64,000 nucleotides of DNA from Planctomycetales bacterium 10988 (GTDB taxonomy: Bacteria; Planctomycetota; Planctomycetia; Pirellulales; Pb10988). The stretch spans positions 1,798,001 through 1,862,000 of the forward strand of contig CP043547.1 of NCBI GenBank assembly GCA_009664345.1, given 5' to 3'. The notes under the pieces were generated by a model. The model worked only from the letters and a program-made list of their open reading frames with translations, was not told where the DNA came from and did not search any database. A program made the position numbers and the translations under genes. Each line of letters begins with the position of its first letter. The stretch's first letter is position 1. Shown here one piece after another: positions 1-7,774 of the stretch.

Positions 1-447
1 CAATTGCCCTTCGATTCGAAGCATCAGGTCCAAATTTTACGCAATGGGGAACCGAGAACCCTTTCCGTTTTAGTAAAGGCCCGTCCGAAGGACTTTGGCT
101 TTGCCAGCCTAGAACAAAATGGCCAACAACGCGGACGTCAGCGTACCGATGAAGCGACGCTTTCAGCCTATGGAATGACCGTCACTGCAATGACTCCTGC
201 GATACGACGTAACTTCAAGTATACTGAAGAGGAACAAGGGGTCGTTATTTCGGAAGTCTCCCCAGGGACACCTGCCGAAGAAGCCCGCTTACAGCCAGGA
301 ATGCTGGTCCAAAAAGTGGGGCAATCGACCATTACGAACCTTGATGACTTCGAAGCTGCGGTGGAAAATCAATCTTTGGAAGAAGGAATTCTTTTGGTTG
401 TTCGTACCCAAGAAGGTGGTAGCCGATTTGTAGTCCTCCAGGACTAA
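1..447 (+). CDS. HtrA/DegP-like PDZ-domain protein, C-terminal part
   Basis: The reading frame is open from the first base, so the gene begins upstream of the window and only about 148 C-terminal residues are visible. The visible part ends one PDZ-like unit (strand with QVQILRNGEPRTLSV) and then holds a complete second PDZ domain: GVVISEVSPGTPAEEA, RLQPGMLVQKVG and the following NLDDFEAAV helix are the usual carboxylate-loop, strand and helix signatures. Tandem PDZ domains at the C terminus are typical of HtrA/DegP periplasmic serine proteases, where they bind exposed C termini of misfolded proteins. The protease domain is not in the window, so catalytic activity cannot be confirmed; a non-protease PDZ protein is possible. 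A hairpin with a T-run lies about 160 bases downstream. Confidence 0.8.
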   Translation, partial: QLPFDSKHQVQILRNGEPRTLSVLVKARPKDFGFASLEQNGQQRGRQRTDEATLSAYGMTVTAMTPAIRRNFKYTEEEQGVVISEVSPGTPAEEARLQPGMLVQKVGQSTITNLDDFEAAVENQSLEEGILLVVRTQEGGSRFVVLQD

Positions 448-610
448 ATCAACATAAGGTATTCATTGGAAATAACTTACCAATATCGCAAATTCTAACT
501 CTCAAGGAATTGTGCTCTAGAAAACAGCTGGAGAAACCTTTTTTTCAACCTTTTTTCGAAAAAATCGTATCTCCCCCGTAACTATTTCCCATAAACCGAC
601 AATTATAAGT

Positions 611-648
611 AAACGTGTTCATGCGTAATTGTATGGACACGTTTTTTC
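611..648 (+). terminator. Rho-independent terminator after the PDZ gene
   Basis: Bases 611-622 pair with 633-644 (12 bp including one G-T pair), with a 10-base loop, and are followed directly by a run of T at 642-647. It lies 164 bases after the stop of the PDZ protein gene and upstream of the candidate promoter at 714. Confidence 0.6.
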
Positions 649-713
649 TGTTAGATGGATTCAACCTTTGTGAATCTTTTTGCGTAATAGGATCAGTTTT
701 CACCAAAATAAAC

Positions 714-742
714 TTGACAAAAGTGTGGAAACTTCCTACCAA
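714..742 (+). promoter_or_regulatory. Candidate sigma70-type promoter for the DUF1501 cluster
   Basis: A perfect -35 TTGACA (714-719) is followed after 17 bases by TACCAA (737-742), a weak -10. The position downstream of the terminator at 611-648 and upstream of the cluster fits. The leader would be about 250 nt. Not tested. Confidence 0.35.
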
Positions 743-997
743 TAACACATGAATACATCTTTATATGTTTACCTGCCTGCTTGAACGGCTCCTCCCTCTC
801 TCCATTCGATGGAGGGAACAAGCGACAAAAGTTAGTGAAAATTTTCCTCCTTTGCCGCTTCCTTCAACAGAATTGCAGTGATCTCGGTTTTGCCAACGAA
901 TTGGTTTGTAGCTTTTAATACACGCGATTCTTTCCGACACTCTTCGGCCAATCCGAATTTCACCACCGAAGAGACCTTCATTACTAGGGGATGTGAA

Positions 998-2323
998 ATG
1001 AAACGATCTGGTTGCTCTGGATTTCAACAACTTGCTGCTTCTCGTCGCGACTTCTTGCAAGTCGGTGCGATTGGGGGCCTGGGCCTGACACTTGGTAACT
1101 TTTTCCAAATGCGTCAAGCGCAAGCGGATATCAAAGATTACAAGAGTGTGGAAGGCACCGCCAAATCGGTCATTTCCATCTATCTTCCTGGAGGAATGGC
1201 TCACCAAGAAACCTTCGATCCGAAGCCAATTGCTCCGATTGAATACCGTGGCCCTCTCAAAGCCATTAAAACCAACGTCGAAGGCGTTTACTTTGGAGAA
1301 TACCTCCAAAAGACCGCTCAAATCGCCGACAAGTTGACCGTCATTCGTTCGATGACCCACGGCGAAGCGGCTCACGAACGCGGCACGCATAACATGTTCA
1401 CCGGATATCGTCCGAGTCCTGCTCTGAAATACCCGAGCATGGGAAGTATCGTCGCCCACGAATTCGGACCTCGTAAGGACCTTCCTCCTTATGTCTGCAT
1501 TCCGAATCAACCGAATGAATTCGCCGGCACCGGTTACTTGAGCAGTTCCTATGGACCTTTCAGCCTCGGGTCCGATCCTGCCAGCAAAGGCTTCACCGTC
1601 CGTGACTTGAGCCTGCCGGGTGGAATCAACGAAGATCGTTTCGCCCGACGCCGTAGCATTTTGGACACGGTCAACAGTCACTTCCGCTCGCGTGAAGAAG
1701 CCGATGCCCTCGATGCGATGGACAGCTTCTATCAACGTGCTTACAGCATGATCAGCTCCAAAGACGCCCGCGAAGCTTTCGACATTGATAAAGAAGACAA
1801 GAAGACCCGCGAACAATACGGCATGAACCAAGCCGGTCAACGCCTGTTGATGGCCCGTCGTTTGGTTGAATCCGGCGTTCGCTTCGTCAACCTGACCTAC
1901 GGTGGTTGGGATATGCATCAACGGATTGAATCCGGCATGAAACGCTGGGTTCCGGACCTTGATCGTGCCTTCGCTGCCTTGATCCAAGACCTCTCCCAAC
2001 GTGGGATGTTGGATGAAACCTTAGTTGTGATTTCTTCGGAATTCGGTCGTACTCCGAAAATCAACCCCCAAGCTGGTCGCGATCACTGGCCCAAGGTCTT
2101 CAGTGTCGTCATGGCTGGTGGTGGGATCAAAGGTGGAATGGTCTACGGTTCTTCCGATCCAACCGCTGCTGAACCGGAAGAAAATGCCGTCACCGTCGAA
2201 GATTGGGCCTCGACCGTTTACGATCGTTTGGGCATCGTTGCCGACAAAGAATTGATGGCTCCTGGCGATCGCCCAATCGAAATCATCGATGGCGGAAAGC
2301 CGATCAAAGACATCATGGTCTAG
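998..2323 (+). CDS. DUF1501 protein, Tat-exported
   Basis: 441 residues. The ATG at 998 is chosen because GGGG precedes it and because it starts a clear twin-arginine signal: SRRDFLQ at residues 15-21, then a hydrophobic stretch (VGAIGGLGLTLG) and an AQA cleavage site near 43. A GTG 120 bases upstream in frame would bury the signal. The mature part is DUF1501, a family related to the alkaline phosphatase/sulfatase fold: the C-terminal blocks SSEFGRTP (about residue 348) and GRDHW (about 360) are family hallmarks. Folded export by Tat suggests a cofactor or metal is loaded in the cytoplasm. The enzymatic substrate of DUF1501 proteins is not established. It is the first gene of a co-directional exported set with the PPC, DUF1549/DUF1553 and cytochrome-WD40 genes. 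Confidence 0.92.
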   Translation: MKRSGCSGFQQLAASRRDFLQVGAIGGLGLTLGNFFQMRQAQADIKDYKSVEGTAKSVISIYLPGGMAHQETFDPKPIAPIEYRGPLKAIKTNVEGVYFGEYLQKTAQIADKLTVIRSMTHGEAAHERGTHNMFTGYRPSPALKYPSMGSIVAHEFGPRKDLPPYVCIPNQPNEFAGTGYLSSSYGPFSLGSDPASKGFTVRDLSLPGGINEDRFARRRSILDTVNSHFRSREEADALDAMDSFYQRAYSMISSKDAREAFDIDKEDKKTREQYGMNQAGQRLLMARRLVESGVRFVNLTYGGWDMHQRIESGMKRWVPDLDRAFAALIQDLSQRGMLDETLVVISSEFGRTPKINPQAGRDHWPKVFSVVMAGGGIKGGMVYGSSDPTAAEPEENAVTVEDWASTVYDRLGIVADKELMAPGDRPIEIIDGGKPIKDIMV

Positions 2324-2382
2324 TAACTCTTGACCTCACGAGAGCTTCAGCGTTTGCTTGAAACTCTCCGCTTGAATCTTAT

Positions 2383-2421
2383 TCGGTCGAGGAGGTCTCT
2401 TGGTTAGGCACCCTCGACCGA
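2383..2421 (+). terminator. Hairpin after the DUF1501 gene (no clear T-run)
   Basis: TCGGTCGAGG at 2383-2392 pairs perfectly with CCTCGACCGA at 2412-2421, with a 19-base loop. No uninterrupted T-run follows, so it may attenuate, protect the mRNA 3' end, or be a protein site rather than a strong terminator. It lies between the DUF1501 stop (2323) and the PPC start (2602). Confidence 0.4.
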
Positions 2422-2601
2422 TTCGTTCAAACCTCTCCTTTTGGACACTTTAACGAATACATTCTCAGCGTTTCCAAGCCAGTGGATAAAAGCTGGTCGG
2501 CAAAGCGAAACACCTGAAAAGGTGAATGTCCAACCACTTTTGTCTCTACACAAGAAGTCACAATCTCCCCCATTGATGGTTAGCACCTTTGAGGTGATCT
2601 T

Positions 2602-5025
2602 ATGATGCGGATTGCTTTTGGCAGTCGATTGATTCCAGCAGTTCTCACCGGCCTGAGTCTGCTCCTAGCTTACACAGCGAGCCCCCTTCAGGCTGGCGAC
2701 CCAGAATTCTCGTATATTACCCCTGATGGTGGCCAACGCGGCGTTGTCAACGACATTCGCCTTCGTGGAAATCGACTCGATGATTTTAAATCATTGGTTT
2801 TCTATTCTCCTGGAATTGAAGTGACGGAATTTGAAGTCAAGGACGCTCGCGATGTCCGCATGAAAGTGAAAATCGACAAGAGCGTTCCACTAGGGGAACA
2901 CCCTTTCCGAATTGTAACCGAATCCGGCATCAGTGTACTGGCAACGATGTATGTCGGTCCCTTCCATCAAATTGAAGAAGGAAATGCCAATGATTCGCCC
3001 GAAACCGCTCTGCCTGTGCCTTTAAATACCACAGTGAATGGGCGAATCGATCAGGAAGATTTAGACTACTTCGCCGTGGACTTGGTCGAAGGCGATCGTT
3101 TTTCTGTCGAAGTCGAAGGGATGCGATTAGGCAACACCTTTTTCGATCCAGCTATCTTTATTATGGATGCCGAAGGAACGGAGGTCGCTCGATCCGATGA
3201 TACGCGACTCTACAAACGCGACCCCTTCCTTTCAATGTTGGCTCCTAAAACCGGCAAATATACGATCCTCTTGCGAGACGCTTCCTTCGAAGGAAATAGT
3301 CGTTCAGGCTATCGCCTGCACGTTGGAACCTTCCCGCGGCCAAGAGTTGTCTATCCTGCTGGCGGAAAAGTCGGGACCAGCATCGAGGTTAAGCTCGTTG
3401 GCGATGGCATTCCGAATTCCACCCAACAAGTCAAACTTCCTCAAGAGGTTACGGAAGAATACAGCTTCATCCTAGGAAGTGGTGAAGAAATCGCTCCCTC
3501 GCAAATGCCTTTCCGGCTTTCGCAAGCTCCGAACGTCTTGGAAAAGGAACCGAACAACGTCACGAAAGATGCTACTCCGGCGGAACTTCCCGCCGCTTTC
3601 AATGGTATCATTCAAACGGAAAATGATTTCGACTTCTTCGTTTTCGAAGCCAAGAAAAACGATCGTTACCTCATTCGCTGCTTTGCCCGCCAAGTGGGCT
3701 CCCCGCTCGATGCCGTCTTGACGGTCATGGATGCCAAAGGGAAGAGCATCGTGAGTAACGATGATAAGGTTGCCGTTGATCCAGAAGTTGATTTCAAAGC
3801 TCCCGCCGATGGAAAATACTATGTTCGAGTTTATGATCATCTCCGACGTGGAGGAGAGGACTTTGTCTACCGCGTAGAGTTTGATCGCTTTACTCCTGAA
3901 GTAACCTTCACGATTCCCGAAGTCCGTCGCTATTCGCAAGAACGACATGCCATCGCCGTACCGCAAGGCAATCGTTTCGCGGTCCCAATGAATGTTGCTC
4001 GCCGATATATGAGTGGCGAACTGGATATGATCGCTAAAAATCTTCCCGAAGGTGTCACCATGCACACCATGCCTTTGGACAAGAGTGCCCGTTCGCTTGC
4101 GGTTGTCTTCGAAGCGAAACCGGATGCTCCTCTTGGCTCTTCTCTCGTTGATCTTCAAGCCAAGTTAACAGGAAAAGACACCGTTTATGATGGTGGTTTG
4201 CGGCAGCAAGCCATTCTTGTCCGCGGTCGCGTCAACGAACTTTACTGGACGAATATTGCCAAAACCTTGGCCGTTGCCGTCACCAAAAAAGTACCTTTTG
4301 AAATTACCGTCGAAGAACCGAAGGTGCCAATCGTGCAAAACGGTTCGATGAATCTCAAAGTCAAAGTAAAACGCGAAGAAGGCTTCAACGAAGCGATTCG
4401 CCTTGAATTTCCGTTCCGTCCGCCAGGACTTGGGGCTTCTTATTCGGTCAACATTCCTGCCGGGAAGTCGGAAGCGGACTATCCATTGAATGCCAATAGC
4501 CGTGCCTCGGTTGGAAACTGGCATGTGGTCGTTGTCGGCTCCGCGAATGTTGGGGGAACCACCTGGATTGCTTCTCCCTTAATCCCGCTGGAGATTTCTC
4601 AACCTTTCGCCTCGGTTTCGCTGCAACGAACCGCTGTTGAACAGGGCAAAGAAACCCTAATCACGGGTACCTTCAAAACGATTTCTGACTTTGACAAAGA
4701 TGCCGTTATGCGTTTGATCGGCCTTCCCAGCCGTGTTACCGCGGAAGAGATCAAGATCAACAAAGATACCAAGGAAGTCAGCTTCACTGTGAAAACGGAT
4801 GAAAAAAGCCCCGCAGGACGCCACAAAAGTATTTACGCGGAATTCGTGATCGATCCCAATGGAGAACCGATCAAACATCGACTTAATTCCGTAGAATTGA
4901 GAATCGATAAGCCGCTTCCACCTAAAGATAATCAGCAAGTGAAGAAAGAAGAGCCAAAAAAACCGGCCCCAGCGAAACAGCTTTCTCGCTTGGAACAACT
5001 CCGACTGGAAGCCAAAGGGAATTAA
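2602..5025 (+). CDS. Exported PPC-domain (pre-peptidase C-terminal) repeat protein
   Basis: 807 residues with a Sec signal (basic MMR, hydrophobic AVLTGLSLLLAYTA, cleavage near the QAG at about 31). GAGGTG precedes the ATG at 2602. Two bacterial pre-peptidase C-terminal (PPC) beta-sandwich domains are recognisable, at about residues 130-225 (NDSPETALPVP, DLDYFAVDLVEGD, GKYTILLRD, YRLHVG) and 315-425 (EPNNVTKDATPAELP, DFDFFVFEAKK, GKYYVRVYD, FVYRVEF). The rest is beta-rich with Ig-like or IPT/TIG-like segments (YITPDGGQRG near the start). The tail (about 770-807) is Lys/Pro/Glu-rich and charged. No catalytic domain is seen, so it is most likely an adhesive or carbohydrate-binding periplasmic or surface protein working with the DUF1549/DUF1553 partner that starts 87 bases downstream. 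Confidence 0.88.
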   Translation: MMRIAFGSRLIPAVLTGLSLLLAYTASPLQAGDPEFSYITPDGGQRGVVNDIRLRGNRLDDFKSLVFYSPGIEVTEFEVKDARDVRMKVKIDKSVPLGEHPFRIVTESGISVLATMYVGPFHQIEEGNANDSPETALPVPLNTTVNGRIDQEDLDYFAVDLVEGDRFSVEVEGMRLGNTFFDPAIFIMDAEGTEVARSDDTRLYKRDPFLSMLAPKTGKYTILLRDASFEGNSRSGYRLHVGTFPRPRVVYPAGGKVGTSIEVKLVGDGIPNSTQQVKLPQEVTEEYSFILGSGEEIAPSQMPFRLSQAPNVLEKEPNNVTKDATPAELPAAFNGIIQTENDFDFFVFEAKKNDRYLIRCFARQVGSPLDAVLTVMDAKGKSIVSNDDKVAVDPEVDFKAPADGKYYVRVYDHLRRGGEDFVYRVEFDRFTPEVTFTIPEVRRYSQERHAIAVPQGNRFAVPMNVARRYMSGELDMIAKNLPEGVTMHTMPLDKSARSLAVVFEAKPDAPLGSSLVDLQAKLTGKDTVYDGGLRQQAILVRGRVNELYWTNIAKTLAVAVTKKVPFEITVEEPKVPIVQNGSMNLKVKVKREEGFNEAIRLEFPFRPPGLGASYSVNIPAGKSEADYPLNANSRASVGNWHVVVVGSANVGGTTWIASPLIPLEISQPFASVSLQRTAVEQGKETLITGTFKTISDFDKDAVMRLIGLPSRVTAEEIKINKDTKEVSFTVKTDEKSPAGRHKSIYAEFVIDPNGEPIKHRLNSVELRIDKPLPPKDNQQVKKEEPKKPAPAKQLSRLEQLRLEAKGN

Positions 5026-5112
5026 TCTCTCTTCCAAGTCGGCGTGCGTATTCAATCACCATTGGTCTACCTCATCAATTCCATTGATGTGCCTTCAACG
5101 GGGGCATCCCTT

Positions 5113-7563
5113 ATGAACAAAATTCAACAGACAATTTTCTCCGCCTGGATGTTGGGTGGACTCCTTGCCTTGGGCACAACGCAATCGCTTCAGGCGGCTG
5201 CCTTGGTCCAAGTAGAAGTCTTCCCGCCGGAAGTAAATCTCGAAACCCTTCGTGATCGCCAATCCTTGATTGTGCAAGCAACCTATGCCGATGGCGTGAC
5301 GAAAGATGTGACCGAACAAGCCAAGTTCGTTCCTGAAAATCCCGCCTTGGTCAAACTCCAAGACTCGACCCTTTATCCGGCACAAGATGGCAAAACCACC
5401 ATTCGTGTGCAGTTTGAAGGAAATACCGTCGAAGTTCCTGTCTCGGTCAAAAAAGCCAAACAGGACCGTCCGATCAGCTTCCGCCTCGATGTGATGCCGG
5501 TCTTCACCAAGTCTGGTTGTAACATGGGAAGCTGCCACGGAGCCGCTCGCGGGAAAGATGGTTTCCGCCTTTCGCTCTTTGGTTTCGATCCTGAAGGGGA
5601 TCATTTCCGCCTGACGCGCGAAATCAACGGTCGTCGGATTAATCTCGCCTTGCCCGAAGAGAGCCTCTTGATGGAAAAAGCCATCGGCTCCGTTCCGCAT
5701 ACAGGTGGGAAGCTGTTCGGGAAAGAATCCGAGCTTTATACCGAAATCGTCCGGTGGCTCTCGATGGGTGCCCCAAATGATTCCGGCGAAGTTGCTGAAT
5801 TGGTTGGCTTAGAACTCTATCCTCTCGAAGCCGTCATGCAAGGTCGTGGAACCACCCAAGACCTGACGGTGCGTGCGACCTATTCGGATGGAACCAACCG
5901 AGATGTAACTCACTTGTCCTACTTCATGACGAACAACGAGAACTCCGTTGCAGTCGATCAAGCAGGAATCATGCAAGCTGGCGAACGTGGAGAAGCCTTT
6001 GTTACGGCTCGCTTCATGACGATGACGATTGGGATTCCGATTATTGTCTTGCCGGAAAATGCCGAATTGGAATTTCCCAATCTTCCACAAAATAACTACA
6101 TTGATGAACTCGTTGACCAAAAACTCAAGAAGCTTCGCATTGCTCCTTCGGAACTTGCCGACGATGAAACCTTCTTGCGTCGCGTTTCCATCGACTTGGT
6201 TGGTCAACTTCCCACGGTGGAAGAATATCGGGCCTTCATTGATAATCCGGCACCGAACAAGCGTCGCCAGCTCATTGATGAATTGATCGAGCGCCCTGAA
6301 TTCGTTGACATCTGGGTAATGAAGTGGTCGGAACTGCTCACCGTTCGCAGTGTACGAAATCGTGTCAGTTACAAAGCGATGCTCCTGTATAATAATTGGT
6401 TAAAAGACCAAATCTCCAATAACGTCCCTGTTAGCGAGATGGTCATCGAACTGCTATCTGCCGAAGGAAGTATCTTCGACAATCCCCCGGTGAACTTCTA
6501 TCATGTCGAACGGGATCGCCTGAAGATCGCCGAAAACGTCGCTCAGGTCTTCATGGGAATGCGATTGCAATGTGCCCAGTGCCATAACCATCCCTTCGAT
6601 CGTTGGACGATGGATGATTATTACAGCTTTGCCGCTTTCTTCTCCCAAATTGGTCGTAAAAACGGCGAAGACCCCCGCGAGACGATTTACTACAATCGTC
6701 GTTCCGGTGGTCAACGACACCCTGTCACCAATGAAGTCATGAAGCCCCGCTACCTCGGTGGTGACTTGGCTGAATTCGAAAATGGCGAAGATTATCGGGC
6801 AAACCTGGCTCACTGGCTCGCCTCACCTGAGAATCCTTACTTTGCAAAGAACATTTCCAACATCGCTTGGGCTCACTTCTTCGGCAGAGGGATTATCGAC
6901 GAAGTGGATGACGTTCGTGTGACGAATCCTCCTTCCAACGGTCCGCTGTTGGAAACCTTAGGCGAAAAGTTTGCCGAATCGAATTATGACTTCAAACAAC
7001 TGGTGCGGGACATCTGTAACTCGCGGACATACCAACTTTCGACCCAAGCCAATGCCACCAACTCCACGGATGAAACGAATTTCTCTAAAGCGAAGATTCG
7101 ACGAATTCGTGCGGAAGTCCTCTTGGATTGCTTGGATCAAGTGACCAAATCGCCCAGTAAATTCCGCGGGCTTCCCTTGGGTGCCCGGGCGGTTGAAATT
7201 GCTGATGGTTCGACCTCCACCTACTTCCTACAAACTTTCGGTCGTGCCAGTCGCGAAACGGTTTGCTCTTGTGAAGTGAAGATGGAACCGAACCTTTCGC
7301 AAGCATTGCACTTGCTGAATGGTTCCACGGTTAGCTCCAATATCGTTCGAGGAAAAGTGGTCTCCGATGCTTTGAAAGAGAAGCAAGACCCCAAACAAAT
7401 TCTCGAAACGATTTACTTGCGTGCCCTTTGCCGTAAGCCATCCGTTGATGAAGTCGCTGCCTTCAATCAAATGCTGGCGGAAAAAGGGGCAAACCATCAG
7501 CAAATCTTGGAAGATATCTTCTGGGCGGTGCTGAACTCCCGCGAGTTTATCTTCAATCATTAA
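5113..7563 (+). CDS. DUF1549/DUF1553 protein with Ig-like domains and heme-type motifs
   Basis: 816 residues from the ATG at 5113, which begins a Sec signal (MNKIQQTIFSAWMLGGLLAL, cleavage after about residue 28); an in-frame GTG 69 bases upstream is less likely. Order: a BIG2/Ig-like domain (about 30-115), a block with CNMGSCH at residues 136-142 (CX4CH spacing) followed by RGKDGFRLSLFGFDPEGD, a second Ig-like domain (about 220-315), DUF1549 (about 345-550) containing a canonical CXXCH heme site CAQCH at 487-491, and DUF1553 to the C terminus with SRETVCSCEVK. These families occur almost only in Planctomycetes and relatives and are usually exported and paired with DUF1501 proteins. The function is unknown; covalent heme binding is inferred from the motifs. 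The neighbours suggest an extracytoplasmic complex. Confidence 0.9.
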   Translation: MNKIQQTIFSAWMLGGLLALGTTQSLQAAALVQVEVFPPEVNLETLRDRQSLIVQATYADGVTKDVTEQAKFVPENPALVKLQDSTLYPAQDGKTTIRVQFEGNTVEVPVSVKKAKQDRPISFRLDVMPVFTKSGCNMGSCHGAARGKDGFRLSLFGFDPEGDHFRLTREINGRRINLALPEESLLMEKAIGSVPHTGGKLFGKESELYTEIVRWLSMGAPNDSGEVAELVGLELYPLEAVMQGRGTTQDLTVRATYSDGTNRDVTHLSYFMTNNENSVAVDQAGIMQAGERGEAFVTARFMTMTIGIPIIVLPENAELEFPNLPQNNYIDELVDQKLKKLRIAPSELADDETFLRRVSIDLVGQLPTVEEYRAFIDNPAPNKRRQLIDELIERPEFVDIWVMKWSELLTVRSVRNRVSYKAMLLYNNWLKDQISNNVPVSEMVIELLSAEGSIFDNPPVNFYHVERDRLKIAENVAQVFMGMRLQCAQCHNHPFDRWTMDDYYSFAAFFSQIGRKNGEDPRETIYYNRRSGGQRHPVTNEVMKPRYLGGDLAEFENGEDYRANLAHWLASPENPYFAKNISNIAWAHFFGRGIIDEVDDVRVTNPPSNGPLLETLGEKFAESNYDFKQLVRDICNSRTYQLSTQANATNSTDETNFSKAKIRRIRAEVLLDCLDQVTKSPSKFRGLPLGARAVEIADGSTSTYFLQTFGRASRETVCSCEVKMEPNLSQALHLLNGSTVSSNIVRGKVVSDALKEKQDPKQILETIYLRALCRKPSVDEVAAFNQMLAEKGANHQQILEDIFWAVLNSREFIFNH

Positions 7564-7609
7564 ACAACCCGACAATAGGTGTTGTTGTGAAGATTTGAAA
7601 CGATCCATG

Positions 7610-7669
7610 CCCACAAGCTATGCTAAGAAGGGATCATCCGGTTACCTCTAGTTAGCTTGTGGGATTTTT
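7610..7669 (+). terminator. Long-loop terminator after the DUF1549/DUF1553 gene
   Basis: CCCACAAGCTA at 7610-7620 pairs perfectly with TAGCTTGTGGG at 7653-7663 (11 bp, 32-base loop) and is followed by ATTTTTA. It suggests that the cytochrome-WD40 gene has its own promoter or depends on read-through. Confidence 0.55.
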
Positions 7670-7774
7670 ATAGCCACACGTGTTTTTGTTACCTATCTTG
7701 CTTTGCCAAGCGTTCACGGGAGTGGGATCCGTTCGGTCTTGAAACTTCTCCGTGAATCTTCAGGGGAACATCTT

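Larger units (their letters stand above)
448..997. other. 550-base intergenic region before the DUF1501 gene
   Basis: AT-rich spacer with no convincing gene. It holds the terminator at 611-648, a candidate sigma70-type promoter at 714-742 and a roughly 250-base leader in front of the DUF1501 start. A short hairpin (CTCCAT, TCG loop, ATGGAG) is at 800-814. A reading frame on the minus strand at 545-748 has no ribosome site and no recognisable product. Confidence 0.5.

Noticed and set aside
761-1999. A 412-residue open frame on the minus strand
   Set aside because: It lies antisense to the well-supported DUF1501 gene, has Gly/Arg/Phe-rich composition without domain signatures, and has no ribosome site.
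3472-4158. Minus-strand frame of 228 residues
   Set aside because: Shadow of the PPC gene on the opposite strand; no start context or recognisable product.
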